From NCBI GenBank assembly GCA_024195585.1, contig SWBL01000180.1, positions 37,337 through 101,336 on the forward strand: 64,000 bases of DNA, read 5' to 3'. This document shows, one piece after another, positions 21,141-31,584 of the stretch (position 1 is its first letter; the number at the start of each line of letters is the position of its first letter). A model generated the notes under the pieces. That model was not told the origin of the DNA. It ran no database searches and worked only from the letters and a program-made list of their open reading frames with translations. This DNA comes from Aureobasidium sp. EXF-3400. Lineage: Eukaryota; Ascomycota; Dothideomycetes; Dothideales; Saccotheciaceae. The position numbers and the translations under genes are program-made.

Positions 21141-23106
21141 TCAAGCGCTTTCAATCTGAGAGACGTCCTCATCCGCATCCTCGGCCTCTCCCACGTCGGT
21201 CTGGTTGATCTGGTTGTTATGCTGCTGTGCTTCGCTCTCGGCCTTCAAAACCTTCTCCTCCTTGTAGAACTCGTTTGGAAGCCATTCGAAAAATGAAGGG
21301 CTGATGGCGCGGACACTGTCCAGCCACTTGATACCAATGTCAAGCTCGCGCACCTCTCCCTCAATCTTCATACCAACAGCACAGTACTGCAAGATGTTCT
21401 CCTCCACCCACAAAGTCATTGTGTGCTCGGTCTGCTGTCGTTTGAGCGCCTCGATCGAATGATCGAAGTTGGGTGCGAGTGGATAGGTCCAGCGACGACA
21501 ATGGAGCTTGCCAAGGGCAACGAGGAATGGCTTCTTCTCCCGAGCTGCATCATAGAGTGCACGCGTTGCTTCGTCAGCCATTTCAACCTTTGTCACTTCC
21601 AGGCTTATTTGTTCTTGGTAGACAGTTTGGAACTTGCCCACGTCGCCCACCTTGTCGTATTGCTGTTCAGATCCGTAGGCAGACATGGCGAACTTGACAA
21701 TGTCTTGGCAATCCTGCAGAGTACGGTTGATGGCGCCAGAGTCTTCCCAGTCATGCTCGCCACTGTACACGCCTGCGACAGTTCCACCGTGCGTGGCCGA
21801 GACGGCTGTGTTGAAAGGACCTGGGAGCCTCTCGTTGGCAACCACTACGTTGAAGAGCTCAATGTCTGCGAGGTCACAGACCTTGCGCGCAGCCTGGATC
21901 TGGCTCTCCAACTCCGGGCAGACGTTGTGGTGCAGCAAGTAGTTGTAGAAGTTGCGCATAACGTTGGTGGCTCTTGCGATGTCGGCTTGGCCTGAAATGC
22001 TCTCGAGCTCGGTCATAATGTGGCAGGACCTGCAGTACTATCAGCTGCTGTTGATGGCGAACAGGTCGCCATGACTTACAAAAAGCCCTTTGCCACCCCA
22101 GCAAAGTCTACCTCCCATCTGTCTGTGTAAAGAACGTCCTCTGAGACGAAATGTGTAGCGGTCACAGCAGCGATCTCTGCAGCATCCATCTCAGCCAGGT
22201 CTCTGTTGTCGCTTCCACCAAACATCTTGGGGCCGCACTCGATACCGCCATATGTCATGAACTTGTTGAACACCTGAGCAGTTTGTTGGTGGAATTTGCG
22301 TCGAGCGCGGTAACGCTGGATGGCCGTCTCGATCCGTCTAAGACAATGTCAGTGTGGAAGCTCTTTCCTACTGGCTTTGTGACTCACGTTTCGAACGAAA
22401 TGTCCCTAGGAGAGCAGTTAGCAGTCTGTCAACATATAAGGGTCTGAAGAAAACAGCGTACTTGTCGTAGAGTGACTGCTCCTCCTCGAATGCAGCAGGA
22501 GTAACAGGTGCATCCGCGTAGAACTCTTCGAAGCCCGTGGGTTTCATCTGCACGCATAGTCAGACGTCGTCTCTGCAGTATGAAACTTTAGGAAAACTGA
22601 CCATCGCCTTTGTCATCCATGGTTGGTCGGGAGGGGGTCTGTTGATACCCTGCTTTTTCTGCTCTTCTTCCAATACCGCCTTGACCTCCTCAGGGGCCAT
22701 AGGTTCAATGGTGAGTGGGACTCTGCGCTTGATGTACTTGTTGTCGATAACCTCAAGCATGGTGCTCTTCTTCAACGACTCCACAACAGATCTATGAGGC
22801 TTGTATCTGCGCATCTTGGGAAATTGGCAGATCTTCTTGATTTCAACAGGCTTGTTCTCTTTGCCTCCGATCTTGTCGAGAAGATACGCGTCCTTGGGAA
22901 GGTTCTCATCGGAGAAGTAGTACTCAACCTGTTAACAGTAAGCTGGGAGTGGATGTGTGTGGATGAGAAGCAATGGAACTTGCCTGCTTCACAATTTCGT
23001 CTCCTTGAGGATGCTCTGCATGTTGTGGTGCTTGAAGGTCGTTTGTGGCTTGAGCATTAGAGCTGACCTCAATTCTCTCTTGAGGAGTGTCGCCAGTGGA
23101 TTCCAT
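21141..23106 (-). CDS. arb1: Arb1-family (ARC complex) protein with N-terminal La motif
   Basis: Six exons: 22984-23106, 22602-22928, 22462-22547, 22388-22405, 22080-22337 and 21141-22029, giving 566 aa. Residues about 38-115 form a La motif (VEYYFSDENLPKD, then KICQFPKMRRYKPHRSVV and IDNKYIKRR), an RNA 3'-end binding winged helix. From about 151 to 530 comes the Arb1 domain (GFEEFYADAPVTPAAFEEE, RIETAIQRYRARRKF, MDAAEIAAVTATHFV, MRNFYNYLLHHNVCPE). In fission yeast Arb1 is a subunit of the Argonaute siRNA chaperone complex in heterochromatic RNAi. Intron 1 (22929-22983) uses a GC donor (CAG|GCAAGT), and exon 4 is only 18 nt. The acidic tail ends DEDVSQIESA. It is divergent from the IPMK gene. 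Confidence 0.88.
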
Positions 23107-23770
23107 GGTGAACTCGGTATCTGTTGGACTATGCAGCAGAAGACTGGTAAAGATAAGGATGTTGAAAAGAGAAGGGGGTTGGAGCAATGTGTGGGGCAAA
23201 GAGTAGAAGTTGGAGGTGAGAAAGTCCAGCTGTTTGATGAAACAAACGATTGATGACAGACTTAGCTTGCAGTGAAGTGAAGCATTAGTCAGTTGACGCA
23301 CGGCGGGAAGACGCAGCAGGCTGGGATGAACGTGTCACAAAGATTATTGGCAGGCACTGCAGTGAAGACGCGCAGTGGAAGACAACCAACTTGCAGACAC
23401 TCTTGGTATTGCTCGAGTGAATTTCAGTGGGGATTATACTTGTTGTTTTCAGCTAAGAGGTGCTCAGAAGAAGAGAGTTGGTTGAAAGTAAACTCTTGAA
23501 CATCTTCAGAGAACCAGAACAAACAGCTCCTTTGTGGGCATTGGTGCAGCACTATACCATGTCCCTAATCTCGCTGCTGCAGCAAGTCAACTACAGTTGA
23601 GATAGTTGAGTGAAGTAGGTGCGCGAATAAGATGTACAACTAGGCATGGAGCGTATGCGAGAGCTGGAGTGCGCCACGCTCATGTGGCTGGTGTTTGGCA
23701 CTTCTCCGCAGAGCGCCACCCGAAGTGCATTCAGAGCTCGCGCTTTCCCACTCACAACAACAGATAAACA
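23107..23770. promoter_or_regulatory. Divergent upstream region, arb1/IPMK
   Basis: The 664-bp gap between two divergent start codons must contain both promoters and leaders. I see no RNA gene, and only short uncharacteristic open frames. Confidence 0.45.
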
Positions 23771-24942
23771 ATGGCAGATCATGGCCTGAATTGGGACTCC
23801 CTCGTCGCCTTTGACAATGTCGCGGCTGGCCAGTAAGTTTTCGCCTCTAATTGAAGCCTGCAAGACTACAAGACTGACCAGACAATAGCGACGGTGTCAT
23901 GTCAGATAAATCAGGTAGTCTGGTCATCAAACCATGTGTCGCTGCCGAGGTGGAATTTTACGAGGTTTCCAACGCTGAGCACCCAGAATTCGCCCAGCTG
24001 ATGCCGACCTTCATGGGTAGTCTTCAACGCGGCCAATCTAAAGAACTTCAAGACCATCTCACCACCGCCGCTTCTCGCTCTGCGGGCAACGAAGCTATTG
24101 TCCTACCCGCGGCCTTGGAAAACGAAACAGAAGTCACCGACACAAAAGATGTGGCCGAGACGAACAAGCCCCTACGAGGAAAGAAATTGGACACGGGACT
24201 TGCTATTGTCCTAGAAAATGTGCTGGCTGGCTTCCAAAAGCCCAATTTCGTCGATGTGAAGTTGGGTAAACGACTGTGGGCAGATGATGCACCACCCGCC
24301 AAACGTACCAAGTTGGACGATGTCGCATCCCAGACGACTAGCGGTTCGCTTGGTTTTAGGATAGCGGGCATGAAGGTATGGCAACCCGAGGGCTCAGGAG
24401 AGTACAAAGTATTCGACAAGTTCTACGGTCGAAATTTGACGTCAGATAACGTAAAGGATGCTTTCTCAACCTTCCTCTGTCTCGACCAGAAGACAGAATC
24501 TCCAGAGCTTCTCAGAGACATCATCAGTAATATCGAAGAGGCCGTTGGATCTATAGAACAGATCATCGCGAACCAAGAGAGCCGGATGTATTCTGCGAGC
24601 TTACTGTTCGTCTATGAAGGAGATCCGCATGTGCGAAAGGAGGCTCTTGATTTTGCCATCGCACAGACGGCAGAGGATCGAGACTCGGATGGTCTGTTAG
24701 TCAAGAGCCAAGGAGGAAAGAGAGAAGAGAGTGAAGAGCTTGATGAAGAAGAAGATGATGATGATGATGATGATGATGAAGAGGACGAGCAAGCTGACCC
24801 AAAGCTGTTTGACATCAAAATGATCGACTTTGCTCATGCAGAATGGACACCCGGACAAGGCCCAGATGAGAATATGCTGGTCGGTATACGTAGTGTCCGC
24901 AAGGTCTTGAAGAACTTGATGAAGCAAGTCAGCCGCGCGTGA
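23771..24942 (+). CDS. ipk2: Inositol polyphosphate multikinase (IPMK/Arg82)
   Basis: Exons are 23771-23832 and 23889-24942, giving 371 aa. Splicing creates AGHDGVMSDKSGSLVIKPC, the family's N-terminal lobe. The catalytic signature PxxxDxKxG is present as PNFVDVKLG at about residue 111. The C-terminal IDFAHAEWTPG carries the metal-binding Asp. An acidic insert near residue 310 (EEE, eight Asp, then EEDE) sits before that motif, as in other Arg82-type kinases. The enzyme phosphorylates IP3 and IP4 towards IP5 and is nuclear; inositol phosphates from this route also feed SPX-domain signalling, to which the nearby Vtc1 is linked. Confidence 0.92.
24754..24777 (+). repeat. GAT trinucleotide run, 8 copies
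   Basis: A pure (GAT)8 run encodes eight aspartates in the acidic insert of the IPMK protein. Confidence 0.95.
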
Positions 24943-25191
24943 GCTGAACTCTAGCATGAGCGATGACTGTTTTTCAACTAGAACTGCTTACCGAAGATAA
25001 ATTCTGAACAGATGCTTCAATTTGATAGCATGTGACAAGAGAGCAAAATATTCAATTGAGCAATGTTATTGTCGTGCTTCAATTGTGCAGCAAATTCCAG
25101 CCTCTACCAAAACCCCGCCATCTGAAGCTGCATCGATACATACCAGTTCGACTTGAGCGACAATACCACACCAAATCTCGCGTCGCCCTCA

Positions 25192-26622
25192 ATGTCGCTT
25201 TTACCTGGCCTGTCCCTCTCGGCGCCATCGACGGCGACACCACAACCGGACGCTGCGTCGCATGCGCCTCCACGAACCGAAGAGCTGCCCGCGCGCTCAG
25301 AACTACGTTTCGAGGTCGCTTTCGCCAAATCATACCGCATCCGCCTAGTACGAGGAACAGCAGAAATCTTCGGCAGCGAGCTAGCGCCTAGTACGACCTA
25401 CACTTTCAGCGGAACAAAAGGCGCCGTCTTCACGTGGCACGGCTGCACCTTGGAGCTGCAGGGCGAGGTCGACAGCGAATATGTCGGTTCCGAAACAGAG
25501 GCCATGGTGGAATGGCTGAACGTCCACGGCATGCTCGAGACAGCGCGCGACGATGCTGGGATCGGCAGGGACAGCAATGGCGGTCCTCGCGTTCTGATCG
25601 TGGGCCCTGATGATAGCGGAAAGACAAGTTTGCTCAAGTGCTTAACGGCATGGAGCTTGAAGATGGGAAGGACACCGACTGTCGTCAACATGGATCCGCG
25701 CGAAGGCCTACTTAGCATCCCCGGCAGTCTGAGTGCAGTCACAATGGGCAGCATGCTGGATGTTGAAGATGGCTGGGGAAGCAGTCCGGTTTCTGGTCCT
25801 ACTGGAGTGCCTGTCAAGACACCACTGGTCTATCATTTCCCTTTTGCGTCTCCCGAAGAGAACACGCGCATGTACAAGCCTCTGGTCACACGCGCTGCTC
25901 TGGCTGTTACAAGCAGACTCGAGGAAGACGACGAGGCAAAGCAGAGCGGCATCATCATCGACACACCTGGAAGTATCAACCAACCAAAAGGCGGCTACGA
26001 TCTCCTCATGCATATCATATCAGAGTTCAGCATCAATGTCGTTCTTACACTAGGCTCGGAGAGATTGTACAACGACCTGTTACGCAAGTTCGCCAGCCCC
26101 AAAAGCTCCGATGATGTGGTTCACGTCTTTCGCATATCAAAATCAGGCGGCGCCGTGGCCAGAGATGAGTCACTTATGCGTCAAGCTCGTCAGCAACAAA
26201 TTAAGAACTACTTTTTCGGCGATAGCAGGACATCACTGAACCCGCACGGTCAGTGGTGGGACTTTGGCGATTTGACTGTCTACAAGGCAGTGGATCCTTC
26301 GGTATCACACGCACAGTCGTCTTTCATGCCTGGTATGGATTATGATGACGAGTCAGCGCCTGGTCAAGGTCCTACGACATCGCTGGAGAAGGTGACACCG
26401 AGTCAAGGAATGGTCAATGCAATCTTGTCAGTCAAGTTTTGCTCGGGAAACTCGTCACTGGACAACGTGCGCGACAGTTGTGTCATGGGATTTGTTTACG
26501 TAGCTGAGGTGGATGAAACCAGGAAAAAGGTACGATTCCTGGCACCGCATCCCAGCAGGTGGGGCGATCGAGCATTGGTTTGGGGCAACTGGCCTGAAGG
26601 CGTTGGCGATTTGGTTGCATAG
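25192..26622 (+). CDS. clp1: mRNA cleavage/polyadenylation factor Clp1
   Basis: A single exon of 476 aa from the ATG at 25192 (MSLLPGLSLSAP). An N-terminal beta-domain (about 40-130: FEVAFAKSYRIRLVRGTAEIFG, TWHGCTLELQG) is followed by the P-loop GPDDSGKTSLLK at about 150 and the Walker B-like IIDTPGSINQ. The C-terminal domain ends in PHPSRWGDRALVWGNWPEGVGDL. Clp1 is a subunit of cleavage factor IA that bridges CF IA and CPF through Pcf11; the fungal proteins bind ATP, but RNA kinase activity is not assured. The usual metazoan PLVG-type loop differs here, so catalysis is uncertain. Confidence 0.94.
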   Translation: MSLLPGLSLSAPSTATPQPDAASHAPPRTEELPARSELRFEVAFAKSYRIRLVRGTAEIFGSELAPSTTYTFSGTKGAVFTWHGCTLELQGEVDSEYVGSETEAMVEWLNVHGMLETARDDAGIGRDSNGGPRVLIVGPDDSGKTSLLKCLTAWSLKMGRTPTVVNMDPREGLLSIPGSLSAVTMGSMLDVEDGWGSSPVSGPTGVPVKTPLVYHFPFASPEENTRMYKPLVTRAALAVTSRLEEDDEAKQSGIIIDTPGSINQPKGGYDLLMHIISEFSINVVLTLGSERLYNDLLRKFASPKSSDDVVHVFRISKSGGAVARDESLMRQARQQQIKNYFFGDSRTSLNPHGQWWDFGDLTVYKAVDPSVSHAQSSFMPGMDYDDESAPGQGPTTSLEKVTPSQGMVNAILSVKFCSGNSSLDNVRDSCVMGFVYVAEVDETRKKVRFLAPHPSRWGDRALVWGNWPEGVGDLVA

Positions 26623-26873
26623 AAAAGTGGTTGCGGATTTCACAAGAGCGTGGCGTTACTGGAAGACAAAGACATTTTCATGGAAGGTGGGATTCGGAGA
26701 AAGCTTTAAACCAATTAATGGGAAAAAGGACTGATTTGCAAGATTTCGAGACCCAAGACGTGAGGTATATGTACAGAATGAGGTGATGGTACAGGCATGA
26801 AGAGGAGGATGAGAAAAAGGGAGGTGTCGTGGAGAGGATCTAGATGGAAGGATCAAGTGGACGAGAAACAGAT

Positions 26874-27447
26874 TTACTCGACGGGCTCGGACTCGGGAGC
26901 AGCAGAGACCTTTATGCTGCTGTCGACGGCGATCATCTCGGCGAGAATGTCGAGGATAGGCTGTGATGTGTCAGTACACAAGTGGTAGGTGCAGGAGGTA
27001 TGGCGGAGGTTGTACCTTGGGGACGGTCTTGTCGTAGATGTTGATGAGCTCTCTGGGCTGGGGGTAGACCTTGAGGGCCTTGTAGAAGCAAAGGGCGGCA
27101 TCGACAGGGTCGGAGCCATCTTGGCACATCTGCTCACCACGGGCGACCTCTGTCATGAAGTACTCCTCGGTCTTCTCGGGGTCGGTGGGGAAGCCTTCGT
27201 CGTTGGCTTCGTCGACAACCTGGCGGATCTTTTCCTTCTGGCCCTTCTCAGCGGCAACAGCCTCGTCCTTGGCGGCCTTGGAGACCTGCTTCTGCTGGCG
27301 CTTGAGCGAGCGGCGGAAGGCAGGGTCGGATCGCCTCTTGTAGTCGAAGTAGACGGCGTATGCGAGGGCAGCGGTGGTGACGGTGCCGAGGGTTGCGAGG
27401 ACGATGGTCGACGTCTGGATGCCTGAGGAGGGTGTTGTTGAGGGCAT
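26874..27447 (-). CDS. tom20: Mitochondrial import receptor subunit Tom20
   Basis: Exons are 27016-27447 and 26874-26960 (intron 26961-27015), giving 172 aa. An N-terminal membrane anchor (STIVLATLGTVTTAALAYAVYF) is followed by a charged linker (YKRRSDPAFRRSLKRQQKQ) and the single-TPR receptor domain (DAALCFYKALKVYPQPRELINIYDKTVPK), the classic Tom20 layout on the outer membrane. Splicing gives the expected tail PILDILAEMIAVD. It is divergent from exo84 with 292 bp between start codons. Confidence 0.95.
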
Positions 27448-27739
27448 GATGAGGAGTGTGTGAGTTTTTGGGTTGAGGTGCGAGGGGACGAGGGCGAGTC
27501 TTGTCAGAGGGCGACAGATGGTCGTGGGTTGTGGGTATGCACGTGTGTTGGGCGACTGACGATGGACTTTTCTCGAGTAGCTTGCTTCATGGAATCTTGC
27601 ACGCACTTGCCTTCTCCACATCAAAGCCCGCGTCGGCCCGCGTCACTGCTGAGCTTCAGCCTCCAGTCCGTTCGCGTCTCCCCCCAAACACCAAGGGACA
27701 GCCGCTCACCCTGTCACTAGCCACGTCTCGTTGTTTAAC

Positions 27740-29827
27740 ATGTCGGAAAAGGCAAAGGGCATCGTCTCGCTGCGCAAGAAAAAGACGACCAAACGTCCAC
27801 AGATCAGCGCCCCTCGCCAGATAGTCCCTACACAGCAGAACGACTCGACGCCCTCACTGCATCCTCCGCCGCTGCAGCACTCCCAATCCTCAGATACTGC
27901 CCCTCGCAACAACAGTCAGACGAGCCAGACCAGCCTTGCCGTGCCCCGTCCAAGACCCTCGCTAGGTGGTCCCGACAGTACCGCCGACCTAGTCAAACGC
28001 CGCTATTCGACCCGCTTCGCCAACTATCCCCAGGATGCCGAACGAGCTCCCTCTGTACCAAACATCCCTGCCCACCTCGCCCAGTCGCGTCCCAATCGCT
28101 CGCCTGACCGTCGCGCCGAACGTATCAGAGTCGACATCAATGCCCTGCGCGATCCCGACCTCCAGCCCGACCAATATGTGAGCATCCTGCTGCAAGATGC
28201 CTCCGAGTCCGATATCCACGCCTACCAACAGGACCTGCGCAAGCTCAAGAACCGCACCTCGACCGACTTACAACACAATGTCTACCAAAACCGTACCCAA
28301 TTCATTCACATTTCTAATGAAGCCGACAAACTCAAGTCCGAGATGCACACACTTAGAGCTCTAATGTCCGAACTCACTGGCGTCTTGTCTCATGCTACCT
28401 CTGCTGGTTCCAACCAGGAGGACCAAAATGCACAACAACAAAGCCGAAAGCGTCAAAATCGTAGCAGTGTTGCCAATCTCGAAGCCTTGTGGTCCACCCA
28501 CTTGCAGGCCATGTGGAAACGCGTCGAGGGCTCGCAAAAGTTTCTTCCTGCTGTGCCCGGACGTCATATCGTGTACGAATCTGGCCGCTGGCTTGAGTTG
28601 AACGCTGCCACTTGGAAGCCCCGTCGTCGTCTTCATGTCATCCTTCTCAACGACCACTTGCTCTTGGCTAGTGAAAAGAAGCGTTTTGATCCTCCTGGAA
28701 TGAACTCTAGCCCCCAGAGTAAACGTGCTTCGGTCTATCAGCAGGCTCAAACACAAACTCAACTCGTCGCTGAAAGATGCTGGCCTCTTCAGGATATTCA
28801 CATGACTGACATATCTACACGTGCTACTGATGATCGACACAATATAACCACTGCCCTCAATGCGCGCATTGGGAACGAGTCTTTGACATTAGCTTCATCC
28901 AGTGCTTCTGACGCCGGCCAAGAGGTCAATACCTTGCTTGTCCATTTCCGTAAATCCGTCGAAGACCTCCGCAAGACCCTGGCTGCAGATCAAGACCATC
29001 GGGATCGTGCCATGGATGAACTCGCTTTCCTGACAGGTCAATCTCGGTTTTACAAGCAGGCTTCAGCTCAAAGCACAGATAGCACCACGCTGAATTCTTC
29101 CTCAACGCTCATTGACGTCGACGGCAAACAGCAAACTCTACGTTGGGTCGAGAACCAGGTAGACGCACTAGATCTTAGTATAGCATTACAGCATTTTGAT
29201 GAGGCTGTTGCTCTGAGCGAAAAGTTGCGCAAATTGGCAAAGAACATCAAAGGCAACAATCTTGTTCAGGATATCATCCTCTCAAAGCTAGACCAACGTG
29301 GCGCTAAGTTGGCTACCATGCTGGCTAGACGATTGAAAGATACCAACTCTGGCGCGGCAGCTACTAAGGAGAATGTTGGTTGGTTGATGAGGCTCGGGTT
29401 CGAAGAAACGGCTCGATCTGCTTACCTAGAATCTCGTAAGGAGGTTCTACGCAAAAGAGCTAGGTTCGTGGTGCTTGTGCCTACTTGCTCCCAGTTGCTA
29501 ACAACCCCTAGACAAATTCCTTTCACTGGGTCTCTGCCTCCACACCTGACGGCACTCTCTTATGTCACGTTTGCGATCATCCTGCATACCTTGCGCACTT
29601 TTTCATCATCTTTCCCTCCAACATCATCGTCGGCAGTCGTCAAGTGGGCTAAAGAACGTATTGATGAGTTCAACGAGAGCTTGAATCGACAACTCAGTAG
29701 CGTGGAAAGAGGAAGCCCCTTATGGAATGAGTGTATTGATGTCGTTCGAGAACAGGCTGCCGTCCTAGGCGAAGCCGGTGTAGATTTCTCAGGCCTCATT
29801 GCACAAGGCCTTACGCAGCAAACATGA
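27740..29827 (+). CDS. exo84: Exocyst complex component Exo84
   Basis: The ATG at 27740 (MSEKAKGIVSLRKKKTT) starts a 695-codon frame. A probable 48-nt intron (29464-29511, donor GTTCGT, GCTAAC branch, CCCTAG) joins RKRAR to QIPFTGSLPPHL, giving 679 aa, with no frame change if retained. Pro/Ser-rich N-terminal 75 residues are followed by the conserved LVKRRYSTRFANYP, a Vps51-like coiled coil (about 130-215), a PH-like domain (about 255-370) and the Exo84 C-terminal helical region. It is a subunit of the octameric tether for secretory vesicles at sites of polar growth. Confidence 0.93.
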   Translation: MSEKAKGIVSLRKKKTTKRPQISAPRQIVPTQQNDSTPSLHPPPLQHSQSSDTAPRNNSQTSQTSLAVPRPRPSLGGPDSTADLVKRRYSTRFANYPQDAERAPSVPNIPAHLAQSRPNRSPDRRAERIRVDINALRDPDLQPDQYVSILLQDASESDIHAYQQDLRKLKNRTSTDLQHNVYQNRTQFIHISNEADKLKSEMHTLRALMSELTGVLSHATSAGSNQEDQNAQQQSRKRQNRSSVANLEALWSTHLQAMWKRVEGSQKFLPAVPGRHIVYESGRWLELNAATWKPRRRLHVILLNDHLLLASEKKRFDPPGMNSSPQSKRASVYQQAQTQTQLVAERCWPLQDIHMTDISTRATDDRHNITTALNARIGNESLTLASSSASDAGQEVNTLLVHFRKSVEDLRKTLAADQDHRDRAMDELAFLTGQSRFYKQASAQSTDSTTLNSSSTLIDVDGKQQTLRWVENQVDALDLSIALQHFDEAVALSEKLRKLAKNIKGNNLVQDIILSKLDQRGAKLATMLARRLKDTNSGAAATKENVGWLMRLGFEETARSAYLESRKEVLRKRARFVVLVPTCSQLLTTPRQIPFTGSLPPHLTALSYVTFAIILHTLRTFSSSFPPTSSSAVVKWAKERIDEFNESLNRQLSSVERGSPLWNECIDVVREQAAVLGEAGVDFSGLIAQGLTQQT

Positions 29828-30409
29828 TGGTCCGATGACCTGAAAAGGCTCCAGGACACAAGCAGGCTGGCCTGTTTCCATCTGTTCTCCATGCTTTGCA
29901 GTAATGTGTACTGCTTTTGAATCAGCTTGCGCTCTGCAGAGATCTTCGCAACCAGTCTTCGTATTCTGCAAACAACTAGCGTTGTGTCAAAACCTGAAGG
30001 TTGGTATAGAATGCCACTCCTTTGTGTGTGGTCCTGATCTTTCACATTGAACAGTGCCATCTCGTTCTGGTTCCCAGTTTGCACATGTTTGTCAGTGCTA
30101 AATGAAGATTTGGACAGCGTTCCCTTTGCCTTTCGAAATTTTTAAGGTACATCGCTGGAACGAAAGAACTTTGCTCGGCTTGACGGCAAGCAGTTGATAG
30201 TGGTCCTGAAAGATGCATTCACTCGTTCGTCTGCCGGTCCATTGTCTGTCTGACAAGGAATGAAGATCCTGGCAGAATTGATTTGTAACTTGGTATAGCA
30301 TGTTGTTGCGTACTTAAGGTGGCTGCAACGAGCTCTGTGATTGGAATACTACATCTCACACCGATAACTTCGCACACATAATCATAATCCGTCACTATCA
30401 ACCAACAAG
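29828..30409. other. Intergenic, exo84 3' end and Myb-like gene promoter
   Basis: These 582 bp between two plus-strand genes hold untranslated sequence. I see no RNA gene. Confidence 0.5.
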
Positions 30410-31584
30410 ATGCCTGCAAAGATTGACACTGAGCTCAATCTGCGATTTTTGTACATATGCTTCAAGCACTCAAACTTCAGCACCGTAAGTTCTCATACAG
30501 CCACGCCATGCCAACAATGACTATCTTGCTGACTCTATCTCAGGTCGATTTCCATGAGGTCGCTTCCTACTTCCAGATCAAGGCTCCGGCTGCTCGCATG
30601 CGCTTGATGCGTCTCCGTCAAGCACTCGAGGCAGAGTCCAGCAAGGAAGGCTTCAAGGAAAAGGACCGAAAGCGTCGACTCAACCCGTTCAAAGCCAAGG
30701 ACAAGATGTACGCTTACGACGGCGAAGATGATGATGATGAATCTCTTGACGATGTGCCATTGATGCAACGTTTCCACGCCCGCATGATGCGCATCAAGCG
30801 TGAGGAAGGATTGATGATCAAGAACGAAGACGGTACCTTGATCAAGGACGAAGGCACTGCAACGATCAAGAATGAGGATTATGACTTCTGGGGCAAGAAG
30901 GAGGAGTGCGCTGATGAGCAGGAGGAGGATGCAATTATGGTCAACACTGAAACTCATGAAGTTGGTGGCATCTCCCACTTCAAGAATGAGATGAAAGACT
31001 CTCATCCCGATTTGCAGAAACGACACACATCCGTCGATATGGAAGGTGCCGTCAAATCTGAAGCCGCCAGCTTGGACTTCGTCCCTTCCTCATATCCTAG
31101 CTCGAATAAAGGAACCATGGCCAAGCCTCAAAACATTCCTCAGCTCAATATCCTGCACAGAGCTGCATACTTAGGTCCGGCCCAGATGGAGCGCAGAGAC
31201 TATGGATATGGGGCCGACCAGCACACACCAGCTCATCCTACCAGCGCCGTTCCCTTCAACTTCCGTACCTACGGCCACGCAAACACCTCAAGCCCTTATG
31301 TCCACGAGCACAGCGACATCAACAAGCCAGAACACACCAGCAACAGTGGCCACCCTGCTCCATTCCACGGCTACAACTCAGCTCCTCGTCCTGACGTCTT
31401 CAATACATTCGCACAAGTTAAGCCGGAGAGTACATACGGCACGACTCCTTCTGGGCTTGACTCTCCTTTCCGTCTGGACATGTTCAACACAACTTTGACA
31501 AACTCTGCCTCTGAAGCTGAGGCTAGTCCCAGACAGAAGTCTCTTGTCGATTCACCAATGATCAAGGATGGTGTACACTCCTGA
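30410..31584 (+). CDS. Myb/SANT-like DNA-binding protein with SUMO-motif repeat
   Basis: Exons are 30410-30484 and 30544-31584, giving 371 aa. The spliced N-terminus (LNLRFLYICFKHSNFST|VDFHEVASYFQIKAPAARMRLMRLRQALE) matches the small Myb-like helix-turn-helix domain common in filamentous fungi, residues about 8-57. A basic stretch (KRRLNPFKAKDK) could be a nuclear signal. Residues 109-140 hold four tandem octads each beginning IKxE. The remaining 230 residues are Pro/Ser/His-rich and probably disordered. It is likely nuclear; the target is unknown. Confidence 0.8.
30793..30888 (+). repeat. 24-nt degenerate tandem repeat, 4 copies (IK[RND]E octads)
   Basis: Four consecutive 24-nt units start ATCAAG and encode IKREEGLM, IKNEDGTL, IKDEGTAT and IKNEDYDF. 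The conserved part is the psi-K-x-E core followed by acidic residues. Confidence 0.9.

Noticed and set aside
22548..22601. The La part and the Arb1 part as two separate genes.
   Set aside because: There is no stop-promoter-start interval; the 54-nt gap has intron ends (GTCAGT...GTGCAG) and joins the halves in phase. I keep the one-gene model but list RNA-seq as the decisive test.
24612..24818. Poly-Ser antisense frame opposite the IPMK acidic insert.
   Set aside because: It is the complement of the GAT/GAA run and has no independent support.
28361..28840. 159-codon antisense frame inside exo84.
   Set aside because: It lies opposite a well-supported coding region and has no domain or start context.
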